64,000 nucleotides of DNA from Pseudonocardia sp. (GCF_029263155.1 NZ_JAJCYB010000044.1:148593-212592), one strand, 5' to 3'; positions 47,866 to 57,296 are shown, numbered from the stretch's first letter. Program-made: numbers and translations. Notes: a model not told the origin generated them from the letters alone.

Positions 47866-49677
47866 GTGTCGCAGATCGCGCTGGAGCTGCTGCGCCTGCT
47901 CGCCCAGGATGCGTCCGCGGACCACATCGACGAGCAGGCGCGCCGGCTCGTCACCTCCGATCCGGGGTCCGGCGAGCCGGCGCGCGGCCTCGCGCTGCGG
48001 GTACGGGCCGGGATCGACGCGCACCGCAGGCGCGAGTCCGAACTGTCCGCCCTGGTCGACACCGCCCGCGACCTCGCATCGGTGGACGGACCCCGCGGCG
48101 TCCTCGACGCGATCGTGCGCCGCGCCCGGAGCCTGCTGGGCACCGACGTCGCCTACCTGACGTTGCACGACGCCGAGCGTGGCGACACGTTCATGCGGGC
48201 CACGGCGGGTTCGGTGTCGGCGCGGTTCCAGGCGCTGCGGCTCCCCGTGGGCGCCGGGCTCGGCGGGCTCGTCGCCCAGACCCGGCGCCCGTACTGGACC
48301 GCCGACTACCCCGCCGACCGGCGCTACGACCACACCGCGGAGATCGACGGCGCGGTCGGCGAGGAGGGACTCGTCGCGATCTGCGGCACCCCGCTGATCG
48401 TGGACGGCGAGTTCGTGGGCGTGCTGTTCGCCTCCCACCGCAGCCGCCGGGAGTTCCGTCGCGCCGAGGTCGCGCTGCTCGGGTCGCTCGCGGCGCTGGC
48501 GGCGGTGTCGCTGGTGCAGGCCCGGCGGGCCGCCGAGACCGCCGACGCGCTGGCCGCCCTGTCCGCGGCGCACGCGGACATCGAGCAGGCCGCGGCGGCG
48601 CACGACCGGTTCGCCCAGGTGGTGCTCTCCGGCGGCGGGGTGGACGAGATCGTGGCGGTGCTCGGCGAGCTGCTGGACTGCTGGGTCACCGTCCTCGACG
48701 TGGACGGCGAGCCCGTGGCCGGGCACGGCGCCGTGCCCGGCACGGACCTGCACGACACCGGGGCGGTGCGCCGGTCGGTGGCGTCGGGTCGCCTGGCCGG
48801 CGCGGACGGGCTCTGGGCGGTGGCCGTGCGGGCGGTCGGGCAGCGGCTGGGCACACTCGTGCTGGGCGGGTGTGCGGAGCTCGACGGCGGGCAGGGCCGC
48901 ACCGTCGAGCGGGCGGCGATGGTCACCGCGCTGGTGCTGCTGTTCCGGCTGCGCGCCGCGGAGGCCGACCAGCGCGTCCGCACCGACCTGCTCGCCGACC
49001 TGCTCGCGCGGGCCGAGGGCGAGCTCGACCCGGGGCTGGTGGAACGCGGGCGGCTGCTCGGGCTGCGGCTGCAGCATCCGCACGTGGTGGCGGTGTGCCG
49101 GGGCCGCTCCCCCGGCCTGCTGGCGGCCGCGGCCGACTCCGGTGACGGGCGCGGCCTCGCCGGATCCCACGGCGAGGACGTGGTGGCGCTGGTGCCGGGC
49201 ACCGACCCGTCCGCCGTGGCCGAGGGCCTGTCGCGACGCCTCGGCGACGCCCCGGTGACGGTCGGCGCGGCCGGGCCCGTCGTCCCCGGTGCCGGCCTGC
49301 GCGACGCCCACGCGCACGCCCGGCGCACCACCGACGCGCTGGTCGCGCTCGGCCGCCCGGCCGGGTCGGCGCGCGAGCTCGGGTTCGCGGGGCTGGTCGG
49401 GCACCCGGCCGACGTCGACGACTACCTGGCGCGCGTACTCGGCCCCGTCGCCGACTACGACCGGCGGCGCGGCAGCGACCTGCTCGGCACGCTGGAGGCG
49501 TGGTTCGCCACCGGGGCCAGTCCGCGCCGCGCGGCCGGGGAGCTGCACGTGCACGTCAACACCGTCTCGCAGCGCCTCGAGCGGGTGGCCGCGCTGCTGG
49601 GCGCGGACTGGGCCGAGCCGGCACGGGCCCTGGAGATCCAGCTGGCCCTGCACCTGCGCCGCCTGCGGAACCCGTGA
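47866..49677 (+). CDS. GAF domain PucR/CdaR-type transcriptional regulator
   Basis: The 603-residue regulator has a GAF domain (residues 80-220: LLGTDVAYLTLHD, LPVGAGLGGLVAQTRRPYW, VGVLFASHRSRREF), a middle region and a C-terminal PucR-type helix-turn-helix (LLGTLEAWFATGASPRRAAGELHVHVNTVSQRLERVAALLG). GAF-PucR regulators often sit beside hydroxybutyrate dehydrogenase genes in actinobacteria, as here. CAGTAT 7 nt before GTG 47866 favours this start over ATG 47842. Confidence 0.85.
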   Translation: MSQIALELLRLLAQDASADHIDEQARRLVTSDPGSGEPARGLALRVRAGIDAHRRRESELSALVDTARDLASVDGPRGVLDAIVRRARSLLGTDVAYLTLHDAERGDTFMRATAGSVSARFQALRLPVGAGLGGLVAQTRRPYWTADYPADRRYDHTAEIDGAVGEEGLVAICGTPLIVDGEFVGVLFASHRSRREFRRAEVALLGSLAALAAVSLVQARRAAETADALAALSAAHADIEQAAAAHDRFAQVVLSGGGVDEIVAVLGELLDCWVTVLDVDGEPVAGHGAVPGTDLHDTGAVRRSVASGRLAGADGLWAVAVRAVGQRLGTLVLGGCAELDGGQGRTVERAAMVTALVLLFRLRAAEADQRVRTDLLADLLARAEGELDPGLVERGRLLGLRLQHPHVVAVCRGRSPGLLAAAADSGDGRGLAGSHGEDVVALVPGTDPSAVAEGLSRRLGDAPVTVGAAGPVVPGAGLRDAHAHARRTTDALVALGRPAGSARELGFAGLVGHPADVDDYLARVLGPVADYDRRRGSDLLGTLEAWFATGASPRRAAGELHVHVNTVSQRLERVAALLGADWAEPARALEIQLALHLRRLRNP

Positions 49678-50012
49678 CCTGCGGGGCATACGGCTGCTCC
49701 CGGGTCGCGGACACTGGACGTAGCGGGAGCGATCGGCCGAGGTCAGCGCCGCGATCATCGACTTCGCGGGGTCGCCGGGCGCGTCCCCCACGTGAGGGAG
49801 CGGCGCGCCGCCGCGCGCCCGTCGGCCGCCGCCGGTCGCTCGGCGGCGACCGCTGACCGGCCAACCGCCGGTCGACCGGTCACCGATCGTGATCGTCCGC
49901 TCGACGGAGAGCCGGAATCTGCCGCACCCCACCGAACCGGGATCCGTTGACCCTCATGACCGGTGCCGGTGGAACGGGGAGCCTCTGCCGGCACCGGTCG
50001 ATCCAGTCCGGA
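49678..50012. terminator. Convergent intergenic region with terminator (hairpin 49958-49999)
   Basis: The 335-bp gap holds no gene that I can support. Near its right end GACCGGTGCCGG (49958-49969) is perfectly complementary to 49988-49999 with an 18-nt loop, a terminator for DedA on the minus strand and possibly for the regulator. The rest is GC-rich with short palindromes. Confidence 0.65.
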
Positions 50013-50603
50013 TCAGACCCGCACCGTGTTGCGGCGCACCGCCTGCGCCAGCGCGAACAAGCCCCCGGTCAGCACCGCGAGCACCGTGCCGCCGACGACG
50101 CACAGCAGCGGATTCCCGCCCGTCATCGGCTCCAGCACCCGGCCAACGCCGAGCATGTACGCGCCCCACGCCGCGGAACTGATCACCGACCACGGCAGGA
50201 AGCGGCGCAGCGACAGCCCGAACCTCCCGGCCGCCGCCGTGCTGACCAGCCTCCCTCCCGGGACGAACCGCGCGCCGACCAGCGCCATCCCGGGGCGGCG
50301 CAGCAGGTGCCTGCGCACCCACTGCGCGGACCCGCCGCCGTGGTCGACCGCGACGATCCGGTGCGACGAGCGGCCCAGGCCGAACGTGACGAGATCCCCG
50401 GCCACCGACCCGACGACCGCGGCGACGAACAGCGCCGCGACCACGACGAGGTCGTCCTCGGCGAAGGCCACGGCCGCCGCGGTCATCAGGAGCGTCTCGC
50501 TGGGCAGCACCGGGAACGGCGCGTCGACGGCGATCATCACGATCAGCACCGGCAGCAGCCAGGCGCTGTGCACGACGGCACCCAGGGCCGACACCACATC
50601 CAC
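50013..50603 (-). CDS. DedA family membrane protein
   Basis: The 196-residue protein has the DedA/SNARE-associated pattern: PFPVLPSETLLMTAAAVAF, AAVVGSVAGDLVTFGLGRSS, LLRRPGMALVGARFVPGGRLVSTAAAGRF and the following helices. DedA proteins are flippase-like carriers for undecaprenyl phosphate or phosphatidyl lipids. The conserved G-x-x-x-G-R-F-x-P-x-x-R segment is present. The GTG start has GAGGGGA 8 nt upstream. Confidence 0.85.
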   Translation of the reverse strand: MDVVSALGAVVHSAWLLPVLIVMIAVDAPFPVLPSETLLMTAAAVAFAEDDLVVVAALFVAAVVGSVAGDLVTFGLGRSSHRIVAVDHGGGSAQWVRRHLLRRPGMALVGARFVPGGRLVSTAAAGRFGLSLRRFLPWSVISSAAWGAYMLGVGRVLEPMTGGNPLLCVVGGTVLAVLTGGLFALAQAVRRNTVRV

Positions 50604-50703
50604 GCGAGTCGTCCCCTCGTCACCGGCCCCGTTCCCGCTCCAGCCTGACAGACGGCCACGGCCGTCCCCCGCCCGGCCGGTAGCGCCGGGGCCCGCGGAG
50701 CAC

Positions 50704-50824
50704 CTGATCCCGGTCCGCCGCTCGGAGGTAGGGGGCCACCTCGTCGTGCACGTCACCGGCGAGGTGGAGGCGATGACCGCACCGCGGTGCGCCGACGCCG
50801 TCACCGCGGCGCCGGGCGAGGGCT
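50704..50824 (+). pseudogene. STAS (anti-anti-sigma) remnant
   Basis: The frame starting at about 50704 reads IPVRRSEVGGHLVVHVTGEVEAMTAPRCADAVTAA, which resembles the first 35 residues of an RsbV/SpoIIAA-type STAS domain. It then loses similarity, without the phosphorylated-serine segment. The next gene is an RsbW-like ATPase, so an ancestral STAS-kinase pair appears to have lost its STAS half. Low complexity makes a chance resemblance possible. Confidence 0.5.
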
Positions 50825-50907
50825 CTACGACTCGGTCGAGGACGCGACCTCGTAGGGCGACTGGCCCATCCGGCGGAGCCGACGCTCAGTTGGCATAGTG
50901 CGCGCCG

Positions 50908-51390
50908 ATGGGTGACAGGGGTGACGCGGTGCACATGCGCCTGCTGGCCGTGCCGGCCGCGGCGTCGCTCGTGCGCGAGCGGATGCGCGGCTGGCTCGGC
51001 GCGCTGGGCTGGGCCGAGGCCGACCTGGACGACGTGGTGCTCGCGGTGCACGAGGCCGTCACCAACAGCATCGAGCACGGGTACGCGGGCTGCGAGCCGG
51101 GCGAGGTGGAGGTCGTCGGCACCCGCACCGTCGACGGGGGCGTGCAGCGCGCCCGGTTCACGGTGCGCGACGAGGGGCGCTGGCGGCCGCCGCGCGATCC
51201 GGGGTTCCGCGGCCGGGGCATCACCGTCATGCGCGGGTGCATGGCCGAGGTCACGATCCGGCCCGGGGAGGGGGGTACCGAGGTGGAACTGCTCAGCAGG
51301 CCGGTTCCTGCGCACCGGTCACGGACGTCGGCACCGATGTCCGTGCCGGCACCGGAGGTGCGTTCGGCGGTGCAGCGGTACGAGCCGTGA
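50908..51390 (+). CDS. RsbW/SpoIIAB-like ATP-binding anti-sigma regulator
   Basis: The 160-residue GHKL-type protein has the N-box VLAVHEAVTNSIEHGY, a G1-like VRDEGRWRPP and a G2-like GRGITVMRG. Such kinases phosphorylate STAS proteins and bind sigma factors. The C-terminal 30 residues are an extra tail. CATAGT 8 nt before ATG 50908 suggests a leaderless start. The STAS partner upstream is degraded, so the protein may act with a distant partner. Its stop overlaps the next gene. Confidence 0.85.
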   Translation: MGDRGDAVHMRLLAVPAAASLVRERMRGWLGALGWAEADLDDVVLAVHEAVTNSIEHGYAGCEPGEVEVVGTRTVDGGVQRARFTVRDEGRWRPPRDPGFRGRGITVMRGCMAEVTIRPGEGGTEVELLSRPVPAHRSRTSAPMSVPAPEVRSAVQRYEP

Positions 51391-52082
51391 CGACGGCGCC
51401 GACGGAGCGGCTGCTCGCGAGCATCGAGGCGGACGGCCACGCGCTGGGCGCGGCGGCCCGGTCCGGCCGCGATGCCACCGTGCGCACCTGCCCGGACTGG
51501 ACGGGGGCCGACCTCCTGGCACACGTGAGCGGCTTCGCCCGCTACCTCGCCGGCCTGTTCGCCGGCCGCATCCCGCTGGCCGGCCCGGTGCCGGTGGTCG
51601 CGGCGCGGGAGGCCGAGCAGGCGTGGGACGCCGACCTCGCCGCGCTGGTGACGCTGCTGCGCGACACGCCCGCCGACGCGCCGGTGCCGAACTGGTCGGT
51701 GCTGCCCGACACCGCGTCGTTCTGGACCCGCCGGACGGCGCAGGAGCTCGCGGTCCATCGCTGGGACGCCCGGACGACCGGCGAGGACGAGCCGGATCCG
51801 GTGCCGGCCGACATCGCGCGCGACGGTATCGCGGAGTACTTCGAGGCGTTCGCGGCCACCGCTATCGCCGCGGGCATGGCACCGCGGGCGCGGGCGACCG
51901 TCGCGCTGGAGCTCACCGACACCGGGGATCGCCTCGAGCACCACCTACCCGATCCCGGCCCTGCGACGGTGCTGCGCGGCTCCGCCTCGGACCTGCTGCT
52001 CGCGCTGTGGCACCGCCGCGACCTGCTGGCCCACCACGTCGAGGGAGACCGCCTGGTGCTGGAACGGTGGCCGCGGATCTGA
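51387..52082 (+). CDS. Maleylpyruvate isomerase family mycothiol-dependent enzyme
   Basis: The 231-residue protein has the MDMPI N-terminal fold: VRTCPDWTGADLLAHVSGFARYLA, FWTRRTAQELAVHRWDA (metal-binding His region) and a C-terminal GSASDLLLALWHRR. These proteins form DinB-like bundles that use mycothiol, which fits an actinobacterial host. The substrate is unknown. The GTG start overlaps the RsbW-like gene by 4 nt. Confidence 0.88.
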   Translation: MTTAPTERLLASIEADGHALGAAARSGRDATVRTCPDWTGADLLAHVSGFARYLAGLFAGRIPLAGPVPVVAAREAEQAWDADLAALVTLLRDTPADAPVPNWSVLPDTASFWTRRTAQELAVHRWDARTTGEDEPDPVPADIARDGIAEYFEAFAATAIAAGMAPRARATVALELTDTGDRLEHHLPDPGPATVLRGSASDLLLALWHRRDLLAHHVEGDRLVLERWPRI

Positions 52083-52110
52083 GCGGACGGCGCGCGGGTC
52101 GGGTCGGCCG

Positions 52111-52338
52111 TCAGTCGTCGCCGCGCAGCGACAGCACGACCCGCAGCACGTGCTCGACGGCCGACTCGAACACCCCGCCCCGCAGCTCGCCCCTGGCGGC
52201 CAGGTTCTGCGCGGCGAACTGCACCATCGGCTCGTGACCGAGCCGGCGCACCAGCGTCGCGGCGATGTCCTCGAGGTCGAGTCCCGGGTGATCCAGGCGC
52301 GTCAGCGCGAACTCCACGACGAGCTGGTCGTCGGTCAC
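52111..52338 (-). CDS. Small hypothetical protein
   Basis: The frame encodes 75 residues (TDDQLVVEFALTRLDHPGLD ... LEDIAATLVRRLGHEPMVQF ... FESAVEHVLRVVLSLRGDD) with a regular helical pattern and no known motif. GTG 52338 is the only likely start, although it lacks a clear ribosome-binding site. It is convergent with the isomerase-family gene. Whether it is expressed is uncertain. Confidence 0.45.
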   Translation of the reverse strand: MTDDQLVVEFALTRLDHPGLDLEDIAATLVRRLGHEPMVQFAAQNLAARGELRGGVFESAVEHVLRVVLSLRGDD

Positions 52339-52482
52339 GATGCCGGCCCGTGACGACGACGGGGGATCCGGCGCCGCAGCCGACCGGTGCGCGGCCACTG
52401 CATGGTCCGCATGCTTCCAGAACGCGACCGGTAGGACACCAGTTCGATGGCCCGGGCGCGGACCCCCTGGGATGATCCGGAC

Positions 52483-52986
52483 ATGCTGCCCTGGATCGCG
52501 CTCGCGGTGAGCGGCCTCGTCTACGCAGCTGCGGTGTGGTGGTCGACGCTCCGGCTGCCCGCCGACGGCGTGCCCCGGCACTTCGACGCGACCGGCGCCG
52601 CGGACGCGTTCGGGTCGCGGTCCGACGTGGTGGGCGGCTTCGTCCTCATCGGCGCGGTGATGCTGGGGATCGGCGTCGCCGCGGTGTGCCTGGCCCGGTG
52701 GGGGTCGCTGAGACTCGTCAACGTCCCCCACAGGGCGTACTGGCTGCAGGGCGGGCGGACACCGAGGCTGCGGCGGATGCTCGCCACCGACCTGGGTCTG
52801 CTGCTGAGCGCCACGGTGGCGTTCCTCGCCGTGATCCCGCTCGCCACCGTGTTCGCGCTGCGGTCCGAGCCTGCCGGGATCCCACCCGCGCTCCTGTGGG
52901 GCGCGGTCGGGGCGTTCGCCGCGGCGGTGATCGCGTGGTGCGTGTGGCTGGGGAGGTACCGCTACCACCCCGCCCGGGACAGGTGA
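52483..52986 (+). CDS. DUF1648 membrane protein
   Basis: The 167-residue protein has four membrane segments. After the first helix comes RLPADGVPRHFDATGAADAFGSRSD, the DUF1648 motif (P-x-H-F-x-x-x-G-x-x-D) seen in SdpI-like proteins. The function is not known. GATGAT 6 nt before ATG 52483 supports this start; an ATG at 52447 is in frame. Confidence 0.72.
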   Translation: MLPWIALAVSGLVYAAAVWWSTLRLPADGVPRHFDATGAADAFGSRSDVVGGFVLIGAVMLGIGVAAVCLARWGSLRLVNVPHRAYWLQGGRTPRLRRMLATDLGLLLSATVAFLAVIPLATVFALRSEPAGIPPALLWGAVGAFAAAVIAWCVWLGRYRYHPARDR

Positions 52987-53021
52987 GGGTCCCGCCGTCG
53001 CACCACCCGTAGCCTCGGGGG

Positions 53022-54452
53022 ATGACCGCCGCACGGACGCTGTTCGAGTTCGACAACGCCTACGCCCGCGAGCTGCCGGGCCTGTCGGTGCCGTGGACGG
53101 CCGCACCGGCGCCGCAGCCGCGGCTGCTGGTCCTCAACGAGGAGCTGGCCGCCGAGCTCGGCACCGACGCCGCGCGGCTGCGGGAGCCGGCCGGGGTGGC
53201 GCTGCTGCTCGGGCACGGGCTCCCGGACGGCGCGACACCGGTGGCCCAGGCCTACGCGGGCCACCAGTTCGGCAGCTACGTCCCCCGCCTCGGTGACGGC
53301 CGGGCGCTGCTGCTCGGCGAGGTGATCGACACGGAGGGCCGCCGCCGCGACGTCCACCTCAAGGGGTCGGGACGCACTCCGTTCGCGCGTGGGGGCGACG
53401 GCAAGGCGGTGGTCGGTCCGATGCTGCGGGAGTACCTGATCGGCGAGGCGATGCACGGCCTCGGGATCCCGACGACGCGGGGGCTCGCCGTCGTCGCCAC
53501 CGGGGAGGAGGTGCTGCGCGAGCGGGGCCCGCTGCCGGGTGCGGTGCTCTGCCGGGTCGCGGCGAGCCACCTGCGTGTGGGCACCTTCCAGTTCGCCGCC
53601 GCCTCCGGCGACCGCGCGGTCCTGCGCGCGCTCACCGACCACGCCGTCGCCCGCCACCATCCGGGCGCCTCCCCCCTGGAGTTCTTCCGCCGCGTGGTGC
53701 ACGCCCAGGCCGAGCTGGTGGCCCGGTGGATGCTCGTCGGCTTCGTGCACGGCGTGCTGAACACCGACAACACGACGATCTCCGGCGAGACGATCGACTA
53801 CGGCCCGTGCGCGTTCATGGACGCCTACGACCCGGCCACGGTGTTCAGCTCGATCGACCACGGGCGCCGCTACGCCTACGGCAACCAGCCCGCGATCGTG
53901 CAGTGGAACCTCGCCCGGCTCGCCGAGAGCATCCTCCCGCTCATCGACGACGACACCGACGCCGCGGTGGCCGCCGCCACCGCCGTGCTGGGCGAGTTCA
54001 CCGACGTCCACCAGGCCCACCTCGACGAGGGCATGGCGGCGAAGCTCGGGCTCGCGGCACCGGACCGGGAGCTGGCCGCGGACCTGCTGGAGCTGCTGCA
54101 CGCCCAGCGGGTCGACTACACGGGCTTCTTCCGGGCTCTGGCCGCGGGCACCGCGCGGTCGCTGTTCGCCGAGCCGGAGCCCTTCGACGCCTGGGCGGCG
54201 CGGCGCGCGGCGTCGCTGCCCGCGGACCCCGTCGCCGTCGCCGCGTCGATGGACCGGGTCAACCCGCTCTACGTCCCCCGCAACCACCGTGTGGAGGACG
54301 CGCTCACCGCCGCGACCGGGGGCGACCTCGCCCCGTTCCACGAGCTGCTCGACGCCGTCTCCCGCCCCTACGAGCAGCGCCCCGGCCTGGAGGCCCACAC
54401 CGGGCCGGCGCCCGCGGGTGGTGCGCCGCACGTCACCTACTGCGGGACCTGA
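53022..54452 (+). CDS. selO: Protein adenylyltransferase SelO (YdiU family)
   Basis: The 476-residue pseudokinase-fold enzyme transfers AMP to proteins. Motifs are [85 protein letters not shown] and the end THVTYCGT-like C-terminus with a cysteine third from last. Animal SelO has selenocysteine at the equivalent end; bacteria use cysteine. TAGCCT 6 nt before the ATG suggests a leaderless mRNA. Confidence 0.95.
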   Translation: MTAARTLFEFDNAYARELPGLSVPWTAAPAPQPRLLVLNEELAAELGTDAARLREPAGVALLLGHGLPDGATPVAQAYAGHQFGSYVPRLGDGRALLLGEVIDTEGRRRDVHLKGSGRTPFARGGDGKAVVGPMLREYLIGEAMHGLGIPTTRGLAVVATGEEVLRERGPLPGAVLCRVAASHLRVGTFQFAAASGDRAVLRALTDHAVARHHPGASPLEFFRRVVHAQAELVARWMLVGFVHGVLNTDNTTISGETIDYGPCAFMDAYDPATVFSSIDHGRRYAYGNQPAIVQWNLARLAESILPLIDDDTDAAVAAATAVLGEFTDVHQAHLDEGMAAKLGLAAPDRELAADLLELLHAQRVDYTGFFRALAAGTARSLFAEPEPFDAWAARRAASLPADPVAVAASMDRVNPLYVPRNHRVEDALTAATGGDLAPFHELLDAVSRPYEQRPGLEAHTGPAPAGGAPHVTYCGT

Positions 54453-54468
54453 GGCGCCACGGCCGGGG

Positions 54469-54600
54469 TCAGGGCCCCGACGGGTCCCGCGGCCCTCGGC
54501 CGTCCGCGTACTGCTTGTCCAGGTACATCGCGGTGTCCGCGGCGGCCAGCAGGTTCTCGAGGGCGTCGGCGCATCCGATGCCGTCGCGCGAGCGATGGCG
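54469..54600 (-). pseudogene. GGDEF-domain C-terminal remnant
   Basis: The minus strand encodes DGIGCADALENLLAAADTAMYLDKQYADGRG, which matches the last helix of diguanylate cyclase domains (LL-x-x-A-D-x-A-M-Y-x-A-K). The GGDEF core is absent, and the upstream frame runs into a heptamer repeat. It is best read as a decayed fragment. Confidence 0.6.
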
Positions 54601-54633
54601 CCCGGGCCGGAAGACCTGCTGATCAGCACCGCG

Positions 54634-54661
54634 CCCATCGCCCATCGCCCATCGCCCGTCG
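54634..54661. repeat. Heptamer tandem repeat CCCATCG
   Basis: There are four head-to-tail copies of a 7-bp unit, three exact CCCATCG and one CCCGTCG. The period is not a multiple of three, so the stretch is unlikely to be coding. It abuts the GGDEF remnant. Confidence 0.85.
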
Positions 54662-54721
54662 TCCTCGACCTCTGCGGGGGACACCTGGACGCGACCCGGA
54701 CGGCTCGTTACGGTCGCCGTG

Positions 54722-54733
54722 GGAAATATTTCC
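54722..54733. promoter_or_regulatory. Palindrome at the promoter of the MetX-like gene
   Basis: GGAAATATTTCC is a perfect 12-bp palindrome in an otherwise GC-rich region. It lies 7 bp after TACGGT (54709-54714), a plausible -10, so it would overlap the transcription start. It is 24 bp upstream of the ATG. Confidence 0.5.
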
Positions 54734-54757
54734 GTTCGGACCGAAGGGGCGTCCCCG

Positions 54758-55816
54758 ATGGCCGCAGATTTCGTGCAGGACTACCAGACCTTCGATCTCG
54801 GTGACTTCGCGCTCCAGCAGGGCGACACGCTCAAGGACGCGAAGCTCGCCTACAAGACGTTCGGCGAGCTGAACGCCGACAAGAGCAACGCGATCGTCTA
54901 TCCGACGTGGTACTCGGGCTTCCACTGGGACAACGAGTGGCTGATCGGCGAGGACATGGCCCTCGACCCCCGCAAGTACTTCATCATCATCCCGAACATG
55001 CTCGGCAACGGGCTCTCGAGCTCGCCGAGCAACACGGCGCCCCCGCACGACCGGGCGAACTTCCCGCACGTCACGTTCCACGACCAGGTCGAGGCACAGC
55101 ACAGGCTGGTCACCGAGCACTTCGGGATCGAGACGCTGGCGCTCGTCACCGGCTGGTCGATGGGCGCGGGGCAGACCTACCAGTGGGCCGTCAGCCATCC
55201 CGACATGGTGCAGCGCGCCGCCCCGTTCTGCGGGTCCTCGAAGACCAGCGAGCACAACGTCGTCTTCCTCGAGGGCGTGAAGGCGGCCCTGACCGGCGGC
55301 GACAGCTTCCAGGGCGGCTTCTACGACACGAAGCCGGAGGACAACCTGCGCAGGACGGGCCGCGTGTACGCCGGGTGGGGGTTCTCCCAGGCCTTCTTCT
55401 GGGACCGCGTCTACACCGACATGGGCCACTCGCACCGGCTCGGCGTCGACCTGGCCTTCCCGACGCTCGAGGACTTCCTCGTCCAGTACTGGGAGGGCCA
55501 CTTCCTCGACCGCCGCGACGTCAACGACCTGCTGTCGATGCTCTGGACCTGGCAGCACGGCGACGTCGGCCGGACCCCCGGGTTCGACGGCGACCACGTC
55601 CGGGCTCTGCGGTCGATCAAGGCCCGGCTCATCGCCATGCCCGCCCGGAAGGACCTCTACTTCCCGCCGGAGGACGAGGAGTACGCGTCGCAGTACATCC
55701 CCCACGGGGAGGTCCGGGTCATCCCGGGCGTGTGGGGTCACTTCGCCGGCAGCGGTGACTGCGCGGTCGATCGCACGTGGATCGATGGCGTCCTGAGGGA
55801 ACTACTCGCAAGCTGA
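54758..55816 (+). CDS. MetX-like alpha/beta hydrolase
   Basis: The 352-residue protein belongs to the homoserine O-acetyltransferase-like hydrolases. The nucleophile is in TGWSMGAGQTYQWA, the acid in ARKDLYFPPEDEE and the histidine in WGHFAGSGD. It also has IIIPNMLGNGLSSSPSN. It lacks clear homoserine-binding features I could verify, so the acyl acceptor is open. GAAGGGG lies 9 nt before ATG 54758; an upstream GTG (54719) would overlap the palindrome and is rejected. Confidence 0.82.
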   Translation: MAADFVQDYQTFDLGDFALQQGDTLKDAKLAYKTFGELNADKSNAIVYPTWYSGFHWDNEWLIGEDMALDPRKYFIIIPNMLGNGLSSSPSNTAPPHDRANFPHVTFHDQVEAQHRLVTEHFGIETLALVTGWSMGAGQTYQWAVSHPDMVQRAAPFCGSSKTSEHNVVFLEGVKAALTGGDSFQGGFYDTKPEDNLRRTGRVYAGWGFSQAFFWDRVYTDMGHSHRLGVDLAFPTLEDFLVQYWEGHFLDRRDVNDLLSMLWTWQHGDVGRTPGFDGDHVRALRSIKARLIAMPARKDLYFPPEDEEYASQYIPHGEVRVIPGVWGHFAGSGDCAVDRTWIDGVLRELLAS

Positions 55817-55917
55817 CACCCCGCGGTCGGCGACGGCCTCTACTCGCCACCGGCGAAGCAGCCACCCGTTCCCGCTGGTCGGGGACGAGCTCGCGGTCGG
55901 CGCCCCGTCGCCACGGG

Positions 55918-56235
55918 TCACGACACGCGCTCGCGGTGCGCGGCGTCGACCAGCTCGACGTACTCGGGGTGTCGGCGGATGTAGGCCGCGATGTACGGGC
56001 ACAGCGGGATCACCTGGAGCCCCCGGCCCCGGACTCTCCCGAGTGCCGCCTGCGCGAGTCGCCCAGCCAGGCCGCGGCCCTGCTGATCGTCGTCGATCTC
56101 GGTGTGGGTGAACACCGCCCGGCCCGATCGCAGCCGGTACTCCGCGAAGCCGGCGAGCTCACCGTCGACGGTGATCTCGAAGCGCGAGCGCTCAGGCGCA
56201 TCGGCCACAGCCACCTCGTGCGCGTGCTCGTCCAT
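55918..56235 (-). CDS. YjdJ-type GNAT acetyltransferase
   Basis: The 105-residue protein is a minimal GNAT of the COG2388 type: FEITVDGELAGFAEYRLRSGRAVFTHTEIDDDQQGRGLAGRLAQAAL contains the Q-x-x-G-x-G loop, and VIPLCPYIAAYIRRHPEYVELV is the characteristic C-terminal cysteine-containing motif. GAGGAGGG 4 nt upstream fixes ATG 56235. The acceptor is unknown. Confidence 0.88.
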   Translation of the reverse strand: MDEHAHEVAVADAPERSRFEITVDGELAGFAEYRLRSGRAVFTHTEIDDDQQGRGLAGRLAQAALGRVRGRGLQVIPLCPYIAAYIRRHPEYVELVDAAHRERVS

Positions 56236-56330
56236 ACATCCCTCCTCTCGTGGTCGGATGCCGATCGGCTCCCGGTGATGACGCTGCTGGGTTCGCCGTC
56301 TCCTCCGCCGAGGACGACCGTGCAGGCACG

Positions 56331-57296
56331 TCAGCGGGTGCGGCCGCGTGGCCGCAGCGGCGTTCGCGGCATGGTCGGGGCCGGCATCGGGTCGCCCTCG
56401 TAGCCGGTCACGGTGCCGAACCGCTCGCCGGCGACCCAGGCCTCGCGCGCCCCGGCGACCTCCTCCCCGCTGGAACCCAGGAAGTTCCACCACATGACGA
56501 TCTCCTCGGCGAACGGTTCACCACCCATGAGCAACAACCGGGCCGGGGCGTTGGTGCGCAGCCGCAGCTCGCGGCGGCCGGTGCCGAGGTAGAGCAGGGC
56601 CCCGGGACCGAGTCGGGCGCCGGCGACATCGGCGCTGCCGGTCGCGGTGAGGACGCCGTGCTCGAAATCCGGTTCCAGCGGCAGCACCACGTCAGCACCG
56701 GCGTCGAGGGCGAGGTCGACCCCGATCAGCGGCGAGAACACCCGGCCCGGCGAGTGCGCCCCGGCCATCTCGCCCAGCAGCACGGTGGCGGTCATCCCGC
56801 GCTGGGTGAGCACGGGGAGCGCGGTGTGGTGGGTGAAGTCGGGCGCGATCCCGCGGTCGGCCTCGGGCAGCGCCACCCACAGCTGCGCGCCGTGCAGCAG
56901 GGCGGGATGAGCCACCGGGGACTGCTCGGCGTGCGCGATCGCCCGGCCGGCGGTCATCAGGGCCAGCTCGCCGGGGCGGATCAGCGCGTCGCAGCCCGTG
57001 CTGTCGCGGTGGTGGATCTCGCCGGCGAGCAGCCAGCTCACGGTCTGCAGACCGATGTGCGGGTGCGGTGGGACCTGCATCCCCGGCCCGACGGCGATGT
57101 CGTCGGGCCCGTAGTGGTCGATGAAGCACCAGGCGCCGATCAGGCGCCTGCCCAGGGTGGGCAGCAACCGACGCACCCTGGTGCTCTCGCCGAGGACGAC
57201 CTCGCGGCCGGGGAGCACCTCGACCACGGGCTCGGCCGGGACGTCGCCGCGGCCGCCGCACACCAGCACGCCCGGATCGCGTTCCAGGTTGCTCAT
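56331..57296 (-). CDS. Pirin family protein
   Basis: The 321-residue double cupin has the pirin metal-site segment MQVPPHPHIGLQTVSWLLAGEIHHRDSTG with the His pair and ALMTAGRAIAHAEQSP, then a C-terminal cupin ending LLLMGGEPFAEEIVMWWNF. Pirins are quercetinase-like or redox-regulatory proteins. GGAGGA 6 nt upstream selects ATG 57296. The same frame is open for 114 codons further upstream, but that part is a remnant of another pirin. Confidence 0.88.
   Translation of the reverse strand: MSNLERDPGVLVCGGRGDVPAEPVVEVLPGREVVLGESTRVRRLLPTLGRRLIGAWCFIDHYGPDDIAVGPGMQVPPHPHIGLQTVSWLLAGEIHHRDSTGCDALIRPGELALMTAGRAIAHAEQSPVAHPALLHGAQLWVALPEADRGIAPDFTHHTALPVLTQRGMTATVLLGEMAGAHSPGRVFSPLIGVDLALDAGADVVLPLEPDFEHGVLTATGSADVAGARLGPGALLYLGTGRRELRLRTNAPARLLLMGGEPFAEEIVMWWNFLGSSGEEVAGAREAWVAGERFGTVTGYEGDPMPAPTMPRTPLRPRGRTR

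Noticed and set aside
54432..54452. Selenocysteine at the end of SelO
   Set aside because: Animal SelO uses Sec, but here a cysteine codon stands third from the end, followed by a normal TGA stop; no read-through sequence is conserved.
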